From a virus, in the IMG/VR virus record IMGVR_UViG_3300007538_000020, positions 1-64,000 of that record: 64,000 nucleotides of DNA; one strand, written 5' to 3'. This document shows positions 21,286-29,976 of this stretch, one piece after another. The notes under the pieces are model-generated. The model did not search any database. It saw nothing but the letters and a program-made list of their open reading frames with translations, and was not told where the DNA came from. Each line of letters starts with the position of its first letter. Position 1 is the first letter of the stretch. Made by a program: the position numbers and the translations under genes.

Positions 21286-23208
21286 GTGTTTAAATATTAT
21301 AGTTATGATATAGAAATAATGAAAAACTTCTTTTCAATAACGTTTATAAACAATCAAAATACCAAAGAAAAACAAATATTTATAATATCTAAAAATAGAA
21401 CAGAAGAATTTAATAAATCTAATTTCTTAAGTTTAAAGAAATTTGTTATTAATAAAAATTATAAAATTAAATTATCAGGATATAATAATGCTTCTTTTGA
21501 TGATATAATATTAAATTATATTCTAATGAAAGAAGAGTTTGATAATGATAGTTTTATTAATGATATATTCTACTATTCTGATTTAGTAATTAAAAATAGT
21601 AACTTAGGTATACTATACTATGATGAATCAACTAGAAATAGTATATTATTTAATAGAAATAATAAATACTATATTTCTATAGATTTGATGAAAATTTATG
21701 ATTCTTTGGATTCTAAGAGAATAAGTCTCAAACAAGTAGCTATTGCCTTAAAATGGCCTAAAATACAAGATATGCCTTATTCTTTTAAGAATTCTATTAC
21801 TCTAGAACAAGAAGAAGAAATCATAGATTATAATGTTAATGACACTTTAATAACAAATAAACTCTTACATAATTCTCTTGATATTCTAAAATTAAGAGAT
21901 TTAGTTTCACATAAATACAATATTAATGTATTAAGTGATTCTAAAAGTAAGATTGCAAATAAAATATTATCTAGTTATTATTCCAAAGAAACAGGTTTAG
22001 ATTATAAAGATTTTAAAGGAGAAAGAACTTTCAGATCTTTTTTTAGATTAAAAGAATGTATATTTCCTAATATTCAATTTAAATCTGAATTTTTTAATAA
22101 AGAATTAGAATCTTTAAAAGAAATAGTTATTGATGGAGAAAATACCAAATCTCCTTTTGATAAAACAATAACCTTTGATGGTGTAACTTATACTCTTGGT
22201 GTAGGTGGATTACATTCTCAGGATAATGCAGGTTATTTTGAATCTAATGATAAAGAAGATATAATAGATGCTGATGTTAGTTCTTACTATCCTAGAATAA
22301 TGATAGAATATGGAATTAAACCAGAACATTTATCTAATAAGTTTTTAGATATATTAAAAACAATAACAGAACAAAGATTAGAGGCTAAGAAAAATAAAGA
22401 TTCTATTACAGCTGATTCATTAAAAATCGTTATTAATAGTACTTTTGGTAAATTAGGTTCTAAGTTATTATGGCTTTATGATCCTAAAGCTATGATAGAA
22501 GTAACTATTAATGGTCAATTATTTTTATTAATGTTAATTGAAGAATTAGTTCTTAACGGTATAAAAGTAATATCTGCTAATACTGATGGTATATTGTCAA
22601 TAGTACCTAAAGATAAGAAAGAATTATATGATTCTATATGTAAAAATTGGCAAAAATATACTTCTATGGATTTAGAATTTATTAAATATAATAAATACAT
22701 TAGAAGAGATGTTAATGCTTATATAAGTATAGAACAAAATACAAATAAAGTTAAAACTAAAGGAATATTTAATAACACAATAGATATAGAAAAAGGTTAT
22801 GATAAACCTATAGTATCTATTGCTTTATATAATTATTATGTAAATAATATTCCTATAGAAGAAACTATATATAATCATAAAGATATTTATGATTTTTGTA
22901 TTTCTCAAAAGATAGGTAGCCAGTTTAATATGGTTACAAGAGATATTAAAAATGGTACTATACAAGAAAAAAAGATACAAAAAACTAATAGATTCTTTGT
23001 ATCTAAAGGAGGTATATTAATACAAAAAAAGAAAAGTGATAATAAATATGATAGTATAGTTGCTAAAAAATCTCTTACTTTATTTAATGATTATTATGAA
23101 GTAGAAGATTTTAAAGACTATAGAATAGATTATAAATATTACATAAATTCTACAAGAGACATTGTTAATTTAATTACACCAAATATTGTTCAGAAAACTT
23201 TATTCTAA
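21286..23208 (+). CDS. Family B DNA polymerase, 640 aa
   Basis: This is the replicative polymerase. Exonuclease motifs are Exo I YDIEI (Asp8, Glu10), Exo II GYNNASFDD (near 65-73) and Exo III YNVNDT. Polymerase motif A DADVSSYYPRIM lies near residue 327-338, motif B KIVINSTFGKLG near 381-392 and motif C NTDGI near 432. At 640 residues it is compact for family B, without obvious large insertions. The chosen start is GTG (21286) because the exonuclease motif begins only seven residues in and no ATG precedes it. Many crAss-like phages carry PolB or PolA, so it fits the assignment. Confidence 0.93.
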   Translation: MFKYYSYDIEIMKNFFSITFINNQNTKEKQIFIISKNRTEEFNKSNFLSLKKFVINKNYKIKLSGYNNASFDDIILNYILMKEEFDNDSFINDIFYYSDLVIKNSNLGILYYDESTRNSILFNRNNKYYISIDLMKIYDSLDSKRISLKQVAIALKWPKIQDMPYSFKNSITLEQEEEIIDYNVNDTLITNKLLHNSLDILKLRDLVSHKYNINVLSDSKSKIANKILSSYYSKETGLDYKDFKGERTFRSFFRLKECIFPNIQFKSEFFNKELESLKEIVIDGENTKSPFDKTITFDGVTYTLGVGGLHSQDNAGYFESNDKEDIIDADVSSYYPRIMIEYGIKPEHLSNKFLDILKTITEQRLEAKKNKDSITADSLKIVINSTFGKLGSKLLWLYDPKAMIEVTINGQLFLLMLIEELVLNGIKVISANTDGILSIVPKDKKELYDSICKNWQKYTSMDLEFIKYNKYIRRDVNAYISIEQNTNKVKTKGIFNNTIDIEKGYDKPIVSIALYNYYVNNIPIEETIYNHKDIYDFCISQKIGSQFNMVTRDIKNGTIQEKKIQKTNRFFVSKGGILIQKKKSDNKYDSIVAKKSLTLFNDYYEVEDFKDYRIDYKYYINSTRDIVNLITPNIVQKTLF

Positions 23209-23375
23209 TGAGTTCAGAAAATATAAAAGATATTGATGCTTTATATGAGAAATTAAACTATTATAATAGGATGCATTGTGTAGTTAAATCCAGAGAGATA
23301 AAAGCTAAAATGATGCAACTTAAATTGAATATAGAAAAAGAGATAATTAGGTTAGAAAAGAAATTTGGAAAATAA
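23208..23375 (+). CDS. Small coiled-coil protein, 55 aa
   Basis: ATG 23208 overlaps the polymerase stop (TAATG). The product (MSSENIKDIDALYEKLNYY..., ending NIEKEIIRLEKKFGK) is a charged helix likely forming a coiled coil. Its end overlaps the TTG start of the helicase gene. It may be a helicase or polymerase accessory factor by position only. Confidence 0.5.
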   Translation: MSSENIKDIDALYEKLNYYNRMHCVVKSREIKAKMMQLKLNIEKEIIRLEKKFGK

Positions 23376-24522
23376 AAGAGAAATAAGACATAAAGAAGCG
23401 TTTGACAAATGGTATGAAAATAATAAAAAAGGATTAATACAAGCTGCAACTGGATTTGGTAAATCTAAAGTAGCTATTAATATCTTAAAAGAAGAAGTAT
23501 CTAATAATAAAAAGTTGAAGGTATTGTTATTATCTCCAACTCATAGTATTTTAGAAAACTGGAAATCAGAATTTGAATATTGGAAATTTGATTATAATAA
23601 ATATAAGATTGATTTCCAATGTTATCAAAGTGCTTATAAATTTAAAGATAATCATTATAACTTAGTTATAGCAGATGAAATACATAATAGTTTAGATAAT
23701 GAATATGAAGCTTTCTTTCATAATAACACTTATGATTCTATTCTATCTTTATCTGCTGAAGTACCTAAAGATAAATTATTTAATTTAACTAAGATATCTC
23801 CTGTTGTATATAATTATTCTTTAAATCAAGGTATAGAAGATGGTTTCATAGCTCCTTTTGATGTGTATGTTATATTACATACATTAGATGATAAAAATAA
23901 ATACATTCAATCAGGTAGTAAAAAAGTTACTTTTTTTACTACAGAATTAAAGCAATATAAATACTTAACCAGTCAAATATTTGCTGCCAGATTCGCTAAA
24001 AATGTATTTTATGAAAGAAAATTATTAGGAGATAGAATGAGGTTAGTATATAACCTTGAATCCAAAGATAATTCTTGTAAGATATTAATAGAAGAATTAG
24101 CTAAAAGAGGAGAATTCACTCTAGTATTCACTGAATTGTCTAAATCATTAGACAGATTAACAGAGAACGGAATTCACTCTAATAAATCAGAAGAAGAAAA
24201 TAATAAGATAAAACAACAATTTATAGAGAATTCTATTAATACAATAGGTTCTTGTAAAATGTTAAAAGAAGGAGTAACATTATCTACTGTAAATAATATT
24301 ATCTTACATAGTTTTAATTCTAAAACGCTAAACTTTATACAAAGAATAGGTAGAGGATTAAGATATGAAGAAAATAAAAAAGCAAAAATATTTATATATA
24401 AAACCTTAAATACAGTAGAAGAAAAATGGTTTGAAAATATGATTAAATCAACTAACTTTAATATAAAATACTTATCTACTAGTTCAGTTGATTTTAAAAA
24501 AGACTTACAAAATATATTATGA
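23365..24522 (+). CDS. SF2 (DEAD/SNF2-like) helicase, 385 aa
   Basis: Superfamily 2 motifs: Walker A AATGFGKSK (residues 27-35), motif Ia LLLSPTHS, motif II DEIH (104-107), motif III-like SLSAE, and motif VI FIQRIGRGLR near the C-terminus. The size matches compact phage helicases (UvsW/SNF2-like) that remodel forks, R-loops or recombination intermediates. The start is TTG, overlapping the small coiled-coil gene. It lies between polymerase and DnaB-like genes. Confidence 0.9.
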   Translation: MENKREIRHKEAFDKWYENNKKGLIQAATGFGKSKVAINILKEEVSNNKKLKVLLLSPTHSILENWKSEFEYWKFDYNKYKIDFQCYQSAYKFKDNHYNLVIADEIHNSLDNEYEAFFHNNTYDSILSLSAEVPKDKLFNLTKISPVVYNYSLNQGIEDGFIAPFDVYVILHTLDDKNKYIQSGSKKVTFFTTELKQYKYLTSQIFAARFAKNVFYERKLLGDRMRLVYNLESKDNSCKILIEELAKRGEFTLVFTELSKSLDRLTENGIHSNKSEEENNKIKQQFIENSINTIGSCKMLKEGVTLSTVNNIILHSFNSKTLNFIQRIGRGLRYEENKKAKIFIYKTLNTVEEKWFENMIKSTNFNIKYLSTSSVDFKKDLQNIL

Positions 24523-25172
24523 GCAAAGAACAAACTATAAAGGATTTTAGTAGATTATGTTTGGAGATGGAGTTAAGTCCTAATAGTTTGGTGTACATGT
24601 TTAATACTATAGATGATAGTATAAATGTAAGATTTAATGAATATTTAGAAAATATAAGTATAAATGAATTAGCTTTAAAAGGATATATAATTATAAAAGA
24701 TTATACTAATCCTTATAATTATACTATAAGTAATAAGTTTAATTCATTTGTTAATAAAATTGAAGTAAAAGAAGTAACTCCTATTTTAGAAAAACCTATA
24801 GTTGCTGAAAAAAGTATTAATCAAGTTAATCAATCTACAGATAAAGTAGAAGATTGGATTGAAGAATATAGAACTTTATTTGCTCCTGCAAAGACTAGTG
24901 GTGGTAGACCTATAAAAGGTAATAGAGATAATTGCATTTTTAAAATGAAAAAATTAATTAAAGATGCAAAAATAACAAAAGAAGAAATTATGGAAGCTAC
25001 TCAAGCTTATATGAGAGAAATGAAAAAACAAAATTATCAATACACTCAATGTGCTGATTATTTTATTTTCAAAGGTTCTGTAACAAATTCTAATTTATTA
25101 TCTTTTATAGAGAATTTAAGAGAAAATCCAGTATCAAATATTAATCAGGAAGATGATGATGAATGGATTTAA
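24519..25172 (+). CDS. Unknown 217-aa replication-block protein
   Basis: It overlaps the helicase stop (ATGA) and the start of the DnaB-like gene. The C-terminal half is basic and helical, GRPIKGNRDNCIFKMKKLIKDAKITKEEIMEATQAYMREMKK, followed by a conserved-looking YTQCADYFIFKG. Position between helicase genes suggests a replication initiator, loader or organiser, but no motif proves it. Confidence 0.7.
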   Translation: MSKEQTIKDFSRLCLEMELSPNSLVYMFNTIDDSINVRFNEYLENISINELALKGYIIIKDYTNPYNYTISNKFNSFVNKIEVKEVTPILEKPIVAEKSINQVNQSTDKVEDWIEEYRTLFAPAKTSGGRPIKGNRDNCIFKMKKLIKDAKITKEEIMEATQAYMREMKKQNYQYTQCADYFIFKGSVTNSNLLSFIENLRENPVSNINQEDDDEWI

Positions 25173-26163
25173 GAATTTATTCAAAGCCACTTTAAGTAAT
25201 ATTAAAGAAGGTCTTATAGGAAAAAATAAAGGTTTAGAATTCAATAAAGATAACTTACTTGAATATTTACCTAATATTCAAAAAGGAACTTATTACGTAA
25301 TTGGAGGGGAAAGTGGATCTGGTAAAACAAGTTTTGTTGACGATGTTTTTGTATATTCTCCTTTAAAAAACTTAATAGAAACTAATTGTGATCTTAATAA
25401 AATATCTATATTATATTTTTCATTAGAAATTGATCCTGTTATAAAAACTGCAAAGTTTATAGGAAGAAGAATGTTTGAAAAATATAAAAGAGAATTAGAT
25501 ATAAATATTATTTTATCCAGAGGTAACTGTAAGTTAAGTGAAAGTTTCTTAAGTAAAATAGAAGAAGAAGAAGAGTTCTTTGAAAAGTTAAATTCCAGAA
25601 TAAAATATGTAACAAAAGGAGCTACTCCTTCTGGTATAAAAAAAGAAGTAGAAATATACTTAAAAGAATCTGGAAAGATAGATGATAACGGTAAAATAGA
25701 TAAAGACCATTACTTTATAATTATTGTAGACCATTTAAATTTAACTAAAAAAGAAACAGGTTTAAGTAAGAAAGAATCTATAGACGAAATTAGCAATTAT
25801 TTCGTTCAGATAAGAAATGAAATAGGAGTTATTCCAATTGTTATTCAGCAATTGAATAGAAATATGGTTAGTAATTCAGCTAGACTAACTAAGAATATGT
25901 ATGAACCTAAATTAGCTGATTTTAAAGAAACAGGAACTACTCAAGAAGATGCTAATGTTGTAATGGCTGTATTTAATCCATTCATTTATAAAATAGCTGA
26001 ATACAAAGGTTATGATATAAAAAAATATAAAGATAATTATAGATTTATAACATTTCTAAAAAATAGAGATGGTAAAAATGAAGGAGGAGTTTCTTTCTAT
26101 TATAATGGAAAAATAGGTTTATATACTGATATTGAAAATAAAGATAATACTTTATTAAATTGA
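25153..26163 (+). CDS. DnaB-like replicative helicase, 336 aa
   Basis: A RecA-fold ATPase with Walker A GGESGSGKTS (50-59), LYFSLEIDP typical of the DnaB H1a region, Walker B YFIIIVDHLNL near 187-197, and the QQLNRN motif (DnaB H3-like). FKETGTTQEDANVV near the end is the conserved DnaB arginine-finger-region pattern (G-S-x-x-I-x-x-D-A equivalent). It has only the C-terminal helicase domain, lacking the usual DnaB N-terminal domain. It overlaps both neighbours, in a typical crAss-like replication order. Confidence 0.9.
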   Translation: MMMNGFKNLFKATLSNIKEGLIGKNKGLEFNKDNLLEYLPNIQKGTYYVIGGESGSGKTSFVDDVFVYSPLKNLIETNCDLNKISILYFSLEIDPVIKTAKFIGRRMFEKYKRELDINIILSRGNCKLSESFLSKIEEEEEFFEKLNSRIKYVTKGATPSGIKKEVEIYLKESGKIDDNGKIDKDHYFIIIVDHLNLTKKETGLSKKESIDEISNYFVQIRNEIGVIPIVIQQLNRNMVSNSARLTKNMYEPKLADFKETGTTQEDANVVMAVFNPFIYKIAEYKGYDIKKYKDNYRFITFLKNRDGKNEGGVSFYYNGKIGLYTDIENKDNTLLN

Positions 26164-26864
26164 ACAATTTAGAATTACCAAAAGCTAAAGTAAAAGCAAG
26201 TAAAAAGAATCCAAAAATATTAATATTATATGGAAGTCCTAAAGTAGGTAAAACTACTCTATTAAGTCAATTAGATAATTGCTTAATAATTGATTTAGAA
26301 AATGGAAGTAATCACGTAGACGCTTTAAAAATTAATGCATCTAACCCTGAAGAATTATATAAAATAGCACAAAAAATTAAAGAGTCTGGTAAGCCATATA
26401 AATATGTAGCTATTGATACTATTACCAAACTCGAAGAATGGTGTGAAGAATTAGCAACAAAAAAATATAAAGAAAGTCCTATTGGAAAAAACTTTCAAGG
26501 TGTTAGTGTACTAGAACTTCCTATGGGAGCTGGTTACAAATGGCTTAGAAACTCTTTTTCTCAATGGACTGATTTATTATCTGATTTAGCAGAAAATGTA
26601 ATATTTATAGGTCATTTAAAAGACAAATTTATTGTAGATAAAAGTGGTAAAGATGTTGCTGCTAAAGACCTACAATTAACAGGTAAGATACGAGATATTA
26701 CTTGCGCTAATGCAGATGCTATAGGCTATGTTTATAGATTTAAAAATGATATATGGGTATCATTTAAATCTCAAGATGATGTAGTTTGTGGAGCTAGACC
26801 AGACCATTTAAAAGGAGAAAATTTTGTATTTAATTGGAATAAAATTTATATTGATGAAAATTAA
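26160..26864 (+). CDS. Sak4-like RecA-fold ATPase, 234 aa
   Basis: It has Walker A GSPKVGKTT (25-33), CLIIDLENGS as a strand after it, Walker B YVAIDTITKLEEW near 80-92 and FIGHLKDKF downstream. This is the layout of phage Sak4-type single-strand annealing proteins and related AAA domains, often encoded near an ssDNA-binding protein as here. The start is TTG within a TTGA overlap with the preceding gene. Likely role: recombination or fork repair. A general phage NTPase annotation would also be defensible. Confidence 0.82.
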   Translation: MNNLELPKAKVKASKKNPKILILYGSPKVGKTTLLSQLDNCLIIDLENGSNHVDALKINASNPEELYKIAQKIKESGKPYKYVAIDTITKLEEWCEELATKKYKESPIGKNFQGVSVLELPMGAGYKWLRNSFSQWTDLLSDLAENVIFIGHLKDKFIVDKSGKDVAAKDLQLTGKIRDITCANADAIGYVYRFKNDIWVSFKSQDDVVCGARPDHLKGENFVFNWNKIYIDEN

Positions 26865-27891
26865 ACAAATAGCATCCAAACTATTGGAATGTAACAGTCC
26901 TGATGAATTAAAACAAACTTTAGAAAATTATTATAATAGAAAATTTGCAGGAAAAAAAATTTATTCTCAGTTTGTTTTTAATAACAAACAAAATAAAAAA
27001 AATATATTTATAACTGATAAAACCTGTAAATTAATTAACAATTTATCATTAATGAATTTTAAAGCAGGAAATTATGCACCTGATTTAATATTCAATAGTA
27101 GTATTGAAATAGAACCTATAACGTATACTATTAACTCTATTAAAGTTGATTTTATGTTTTATCATGCTCCTGCTTATGAGTTTGTTAATAATAAATATGA
27201 ATCACAACTATTTAATTGTTTTTTAAGGGATACTACTGTAGAAGAAGTTAAGAAAAAAGCTACAAATGGAGATAGTACCAGAGTAAGTTTTATTAAAAAT
27301 ATTATAGTGTCATTAGATACTATTGAATTTCCAGAAGCGTTTATTGGTATGGAGTTTTGTACTTTAGTAGACTATTGTGAAACATCTCTATTAGAAGTAT
27401 CTGATTTCTTCAAAGATAGTATAACTAACGAAAAAAATATTAATATCAAAGAAGTATTAAATAATCAACAAGATAATGCTTTCTTACAATTATTACCTAA
27501 GAATAAGGATATAAAAATAGGAAGTAATCTTATAAAATTACTTAATATTGATATTAATAAAGAATATATTGGTTTTAGTTTAATAGTAGATGAAAATAAT
27601 AATAATAAAATATCTGTTTTCAAAACAGATAACCCTCTTCACGGATTTAAAGTTAATGATGGATCTAAGATAAATAACAACAAATTGTATGATAAACTAG
27701 TAAAGTTTTTCCCTCCTTTATCAAGGATATATGTTAAGTCTTATATTCCATTTGTAGATTTTTGTGATGAGAATGAATATTATTATTACTATTTAGAAAA
27801 TGAAAATAAAAAGGAAGTTGTAAAAAAAAGAACTTCTAAGAAATTACAAGGAACATCTGATATTAAAAAGAATTTAACAATGCTTGTTTAA
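26854..27891 (+). CDS. Unknown 345-aa protein
   Basis: ATG 26854 (MKIKQIASKLLECNSPDELKQTLENYY) overlaps the end of the Sak4-like gene and is preferred over an in-frame ATG at 26824. The protein is rich in Asn, Lys and Phe with a tyrosine run (EYYYYYLENE) and a basic end (VVKKRTSKKLQGTSDIKKN). No catalytic motif recognised. It lies between recombination ATPase and putative SSB genes, so it may act in replication or recombination. Confidence 0.7.
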   Translation: MKIKQIASKLLECNSPDELKQTLENYYNRKFAGKKIYSQFVFNNKQNKKNIFITDKTCKLINNLSLMNFKAGNYAPDLIFNSSIEIEPITYTINSIKVDFMFYHAPAYEFVNNKYESQLFNCFLRDTTVEEVKKKATNGDSTRVSFIKNIIVSLDTIEFPEAFIGMEFCTLVDYCETSLLEVSDFFKDSITNEKNINIKEVLNNQQDNAFLQLLPKNKDIKIGSNLIKLLNIDINKEYIGFSLIVDENNNNKISVFKTDNPLHGFKVNDGSKINNNKLYDKLVKFFPPLSRIYVKSYIPFVDFCDENEYYYYYLENENKKEVVKKRTSKKLQGTSDIKKNLTMLV

Positions 27892-27918
27892 CTTGTAATT
27901 AAAAAAAATTAATTATTA

Positions 27919-28521
27919 ATGAGTAACATAACCTTTAAAACTAGTGGTGTTGAAGTAAGCGAAAATACCTTTGAATCGCCTTATATTTCTTATGGTATTA
28001 ATGAAGTTAGGATTAGTTCTGTAGATTATTTAGAATCTGCACAGAATACTCCTGGAATAAGGTTTAATTTTGAAACGTTGGAAGTATATCCTCAATTGGA
28101 TAATTCTCCAAAAACAACTAATCATGTTTATTATCTTAAAACAGAGATAAATAATAAAATATTTATCGAAAGAGTTATCCTAATGGCTAACGCTTTAGGA
28201 ATAAGACAAGAACTTGATTCTTTGGGTGAAGAGAATCTTTCTATGAAAGACTATGTTTCTGGATTAAATGATATTTTTGCTGGTAAAGAAGCAAGAATAA
28301 AATTTAAAGGAAAAGAAGTAGCGGGTAAAGAAGGTAAAAATAATTGGTTTAAAGCTGAATTATCTATGGATAAAAGGTTTATTGAATCAATAGATGTACC
28401 TTTGGAACAAAGTAAATTAACGTTTGATGAAAATAACAAATATGACGTTGATAAACTTGAGAAATTAGATACTAATTCTCCTGTTACAAACGAAACATCT
28501 TCTTCTAGCGGACTTTACTAA
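27919..28521 (+). CDS. Putative ssDNA-binding protein, 200 aa
   Basis: The sequence has strand-rich features typical of an OB-fold: GVEVSENTFESPYISYGINEVRISSVDYLE, PGIRFNFETLEVYPQ and KEGKNNWFKAELSMDKRFIESID. The tail PVTNETSSSSGLY is flexible but lacks the classic acidic SSB end. The call rests mainly on this pattern and on position downstream of a Sak4-like ATPase, a common pairing. A terminator follows. It ends the replication sub-operon. Confidence 0.6.
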   Translation: MSNITFKTSGVEVSENTFESPYISYGINEVRISSVDYLESAQNTPGIRFNFETLEVYPQLDNSPKTTNHVYYLKTEINNKIFIERVILMANALGIRQELDSLGEENLSMKDYVSGLNDIFAGKEARIKFKGKEVAGKEGKNNWFKAELSMDKRFIESIDVPLEQSKLTFDENNKYDVDKLEKLDTNSPVTNETSSSSGLY

Positions 28522-28542
28522 TATTGAACATTGAGTATTATA

Positions 28543-28574
28543 GTAGGGGGGTATTTAATTATACCCCTCTATTA
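28543..28574 (+). terminator. Hairpin terminator
   Basis: AGGGGGGTAT pairs with ATACCCCTCT across a short TTAAT-type loop, followed by an AT-rich run. It lies between the putative SSB gene and primase. Confidence 0.7.
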
Positions 28575-28592
28575 TATTATTAATATTAAAAA

Positions 28593-29603
28593 ATGTTTAA
28601 AACAAAAAATGTAATAGTAAACGAAATAGGATATAGTAAAGAAAATATTTTAAAATTAATTCCTCAAGAAGATATATTTAAAAGATATTTTGGTGAATTC
28701 ACAACAGGATGTGCATATAACTCTCCTTTAAGAAAAGGAGATAGTAATCCATCATTTAATATTTATTATTCTGATGGAATATTATTATATAAAGATTTTG
28801 CTCATTCTACTGGTGATTGTTTTAAATTTGTACAAGAATTATATGGATTATCTTATAAAGAAGCTATTAACAAAATATTAACTGATTTTGAAATAGATAA
28901 AACTAAAGTGGTAATTCCTAATAGATCTTTTACAAATAAAACTAAAGTAAAAGAATCAATATGTTTACAAATAGAAAAAAGAGAATTTTCTGAAAAAGAT
29001 ATTAATTACTGGAAACAATTTTATATATCTAGAAATACTTTAGATTATTATAAAGTTTATAGTGTTTCTAAAATATTCAGAAATAAATACTTATTTTTAA
29101 GTATAAATAAAGATGTATTATGTTTTGCTTATTTAGTAAACAATAACTTTAAAATATATTTTCCTTTAAATGAGAAATATAAATGGTATAGTAATATAAG
29201 ATTTTATAGTATTAAAGATATACAAGGGTTTGAACAATTAGATTTATATGAGAATAAACCTAAAAAAGAATTATTAATTATTACAAAATCACTGAAAGAT
29301 GTAATGGTTTTTTATGAATTAGGTATAGATTCTATTGCTATAAGTAGTGAATCTGTTACTTTAAGTAAAGAATACATTGATTATTTGTTAGAATATTATA
29401 ACAATATTATAATAAATACTGATAACGATGAACAAGGTAATAAGATAATTCAATCTTATAAAGATACTTATAAAGATTATATTAATATAACTTATTTTCA
29501 AATACCAACAACAGCAGGAACTAAAGATCCTGCTGAATTTGTTAAAAAATACGATTTACAAACTTTAAAAAATTTAATTATCAATGGACGTAACAGAATA
29601 TAA
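28593..29603 (+). CDS. DNA primase (CHC2/Toprim type), 336 aa
   Basis: The N-terminal region (residues ~30-95: YNSPLRKGDSNPSFNIYYSDGILLYKDFAHSTGDCFKFVQELYG) resembles the DnaG N-terminal fold, though the full cysteine set of a zinc finger is missing. The Toprim domain has LLIITKSLKDVMVFYELG and the acidic metal-binding INTDNDEQGNK. The usual first Toprim Glu is replaced (TKSLKD). I recall the same change from related phage primases. It would make RNA primers for the DnaB-PolB replisome. Its end overlaps the GGCT-like gene. Confidence 0.85.
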   Translation: MFKTKNVIVNEIGYSKENILKLIPQEDIFKRYFGEFTTGCAYNSPLRKGDSNPSFNIYYSDGILLYKDFAHSTGDCFKFVQELYGLSYKEAINKILTDFEIDKTKVVIPNRSFTNKTKVKESICLQIEKREFSEKDINYWKQFYISRNTLDYYKVYSVSKIFRNKYLFLSINKDVLCFAYLVNNNFKIYFPLNEKYKWYSNIRFYSIKDIQGFEQLDLYENKPKKELLIITKSLKDVMVFYELGIDSIAISSESVTLSKEYIDYLLEYYNNIIINTDNDEQGNKIIQSYKDTYKDYINITYFQIPTTAGTKDPAEFVKKYDLQTLKNLIINGRNRI

Positions 29604-29976
29604 AACGATAGCTGTATATGGCACTTTGAAATCTGATAAAGGTAACAGAAGTGTTATGAGAGGAACTTTAATTGGTAAAGGATTAACCAAAGAAAAATAT
29701 GCTATGTTTGCAAGTGGTATTCCTTATTTGGCTAAAAACATTCCTCAAACAAATATTACAGTAGAATTGTATAAAGTTCCTGTAGATGAAGTAAAATATT
29801 TAGATAGGTTTGAAGGCCATCCTACTTTCTATGAGAGAACACCTATCAAAGTATTGTGTAATGAAGAAGAAGTAGATGCTGATATTTATTTTACAAAAGA
29901 TTTTGAAAAATTCAAATCTGTTGACGAAGTTCAGTATTATACTCAAATTCGTAATATAAGTGATGGAATATTCTAA
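29584..29976 (+). CDS. Gamma-glutamylcyclotransferase-like (AIG2/GGCT) protein, 130 aa
   Basis: YKTIAVYGTLKSDKGN (residues 5-20) matches the substrate-binding Y-G-T-L loop of the AIG2/GGCT fold. ELYKVPVDEVKYLDRFEGHPTFYERTPIKV matches the second conserved block (L-D-x-x-E-G-x-P-x-x-Y-x-R). This family cyclises gamma-glutamyl amines, releasing 5-oxoproline, and is known beside amidoligase and ATP-grasp genes in phage. It overlaps primase upstream and uracil-DNA glycosylase downstream. Confidence 0.85.
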   Translation: MDVTEYKTIAVYGTLKSDKGNRSVMRGTLIGKGLTKEKYAMFASGIPYLAKNIPQTNITVELYKVPVDEVKYLDRFEGHPTFYERTPIKVLCNEEEVDADIYFTKDFEKFKSVDEVQYYTQIRNISDGIF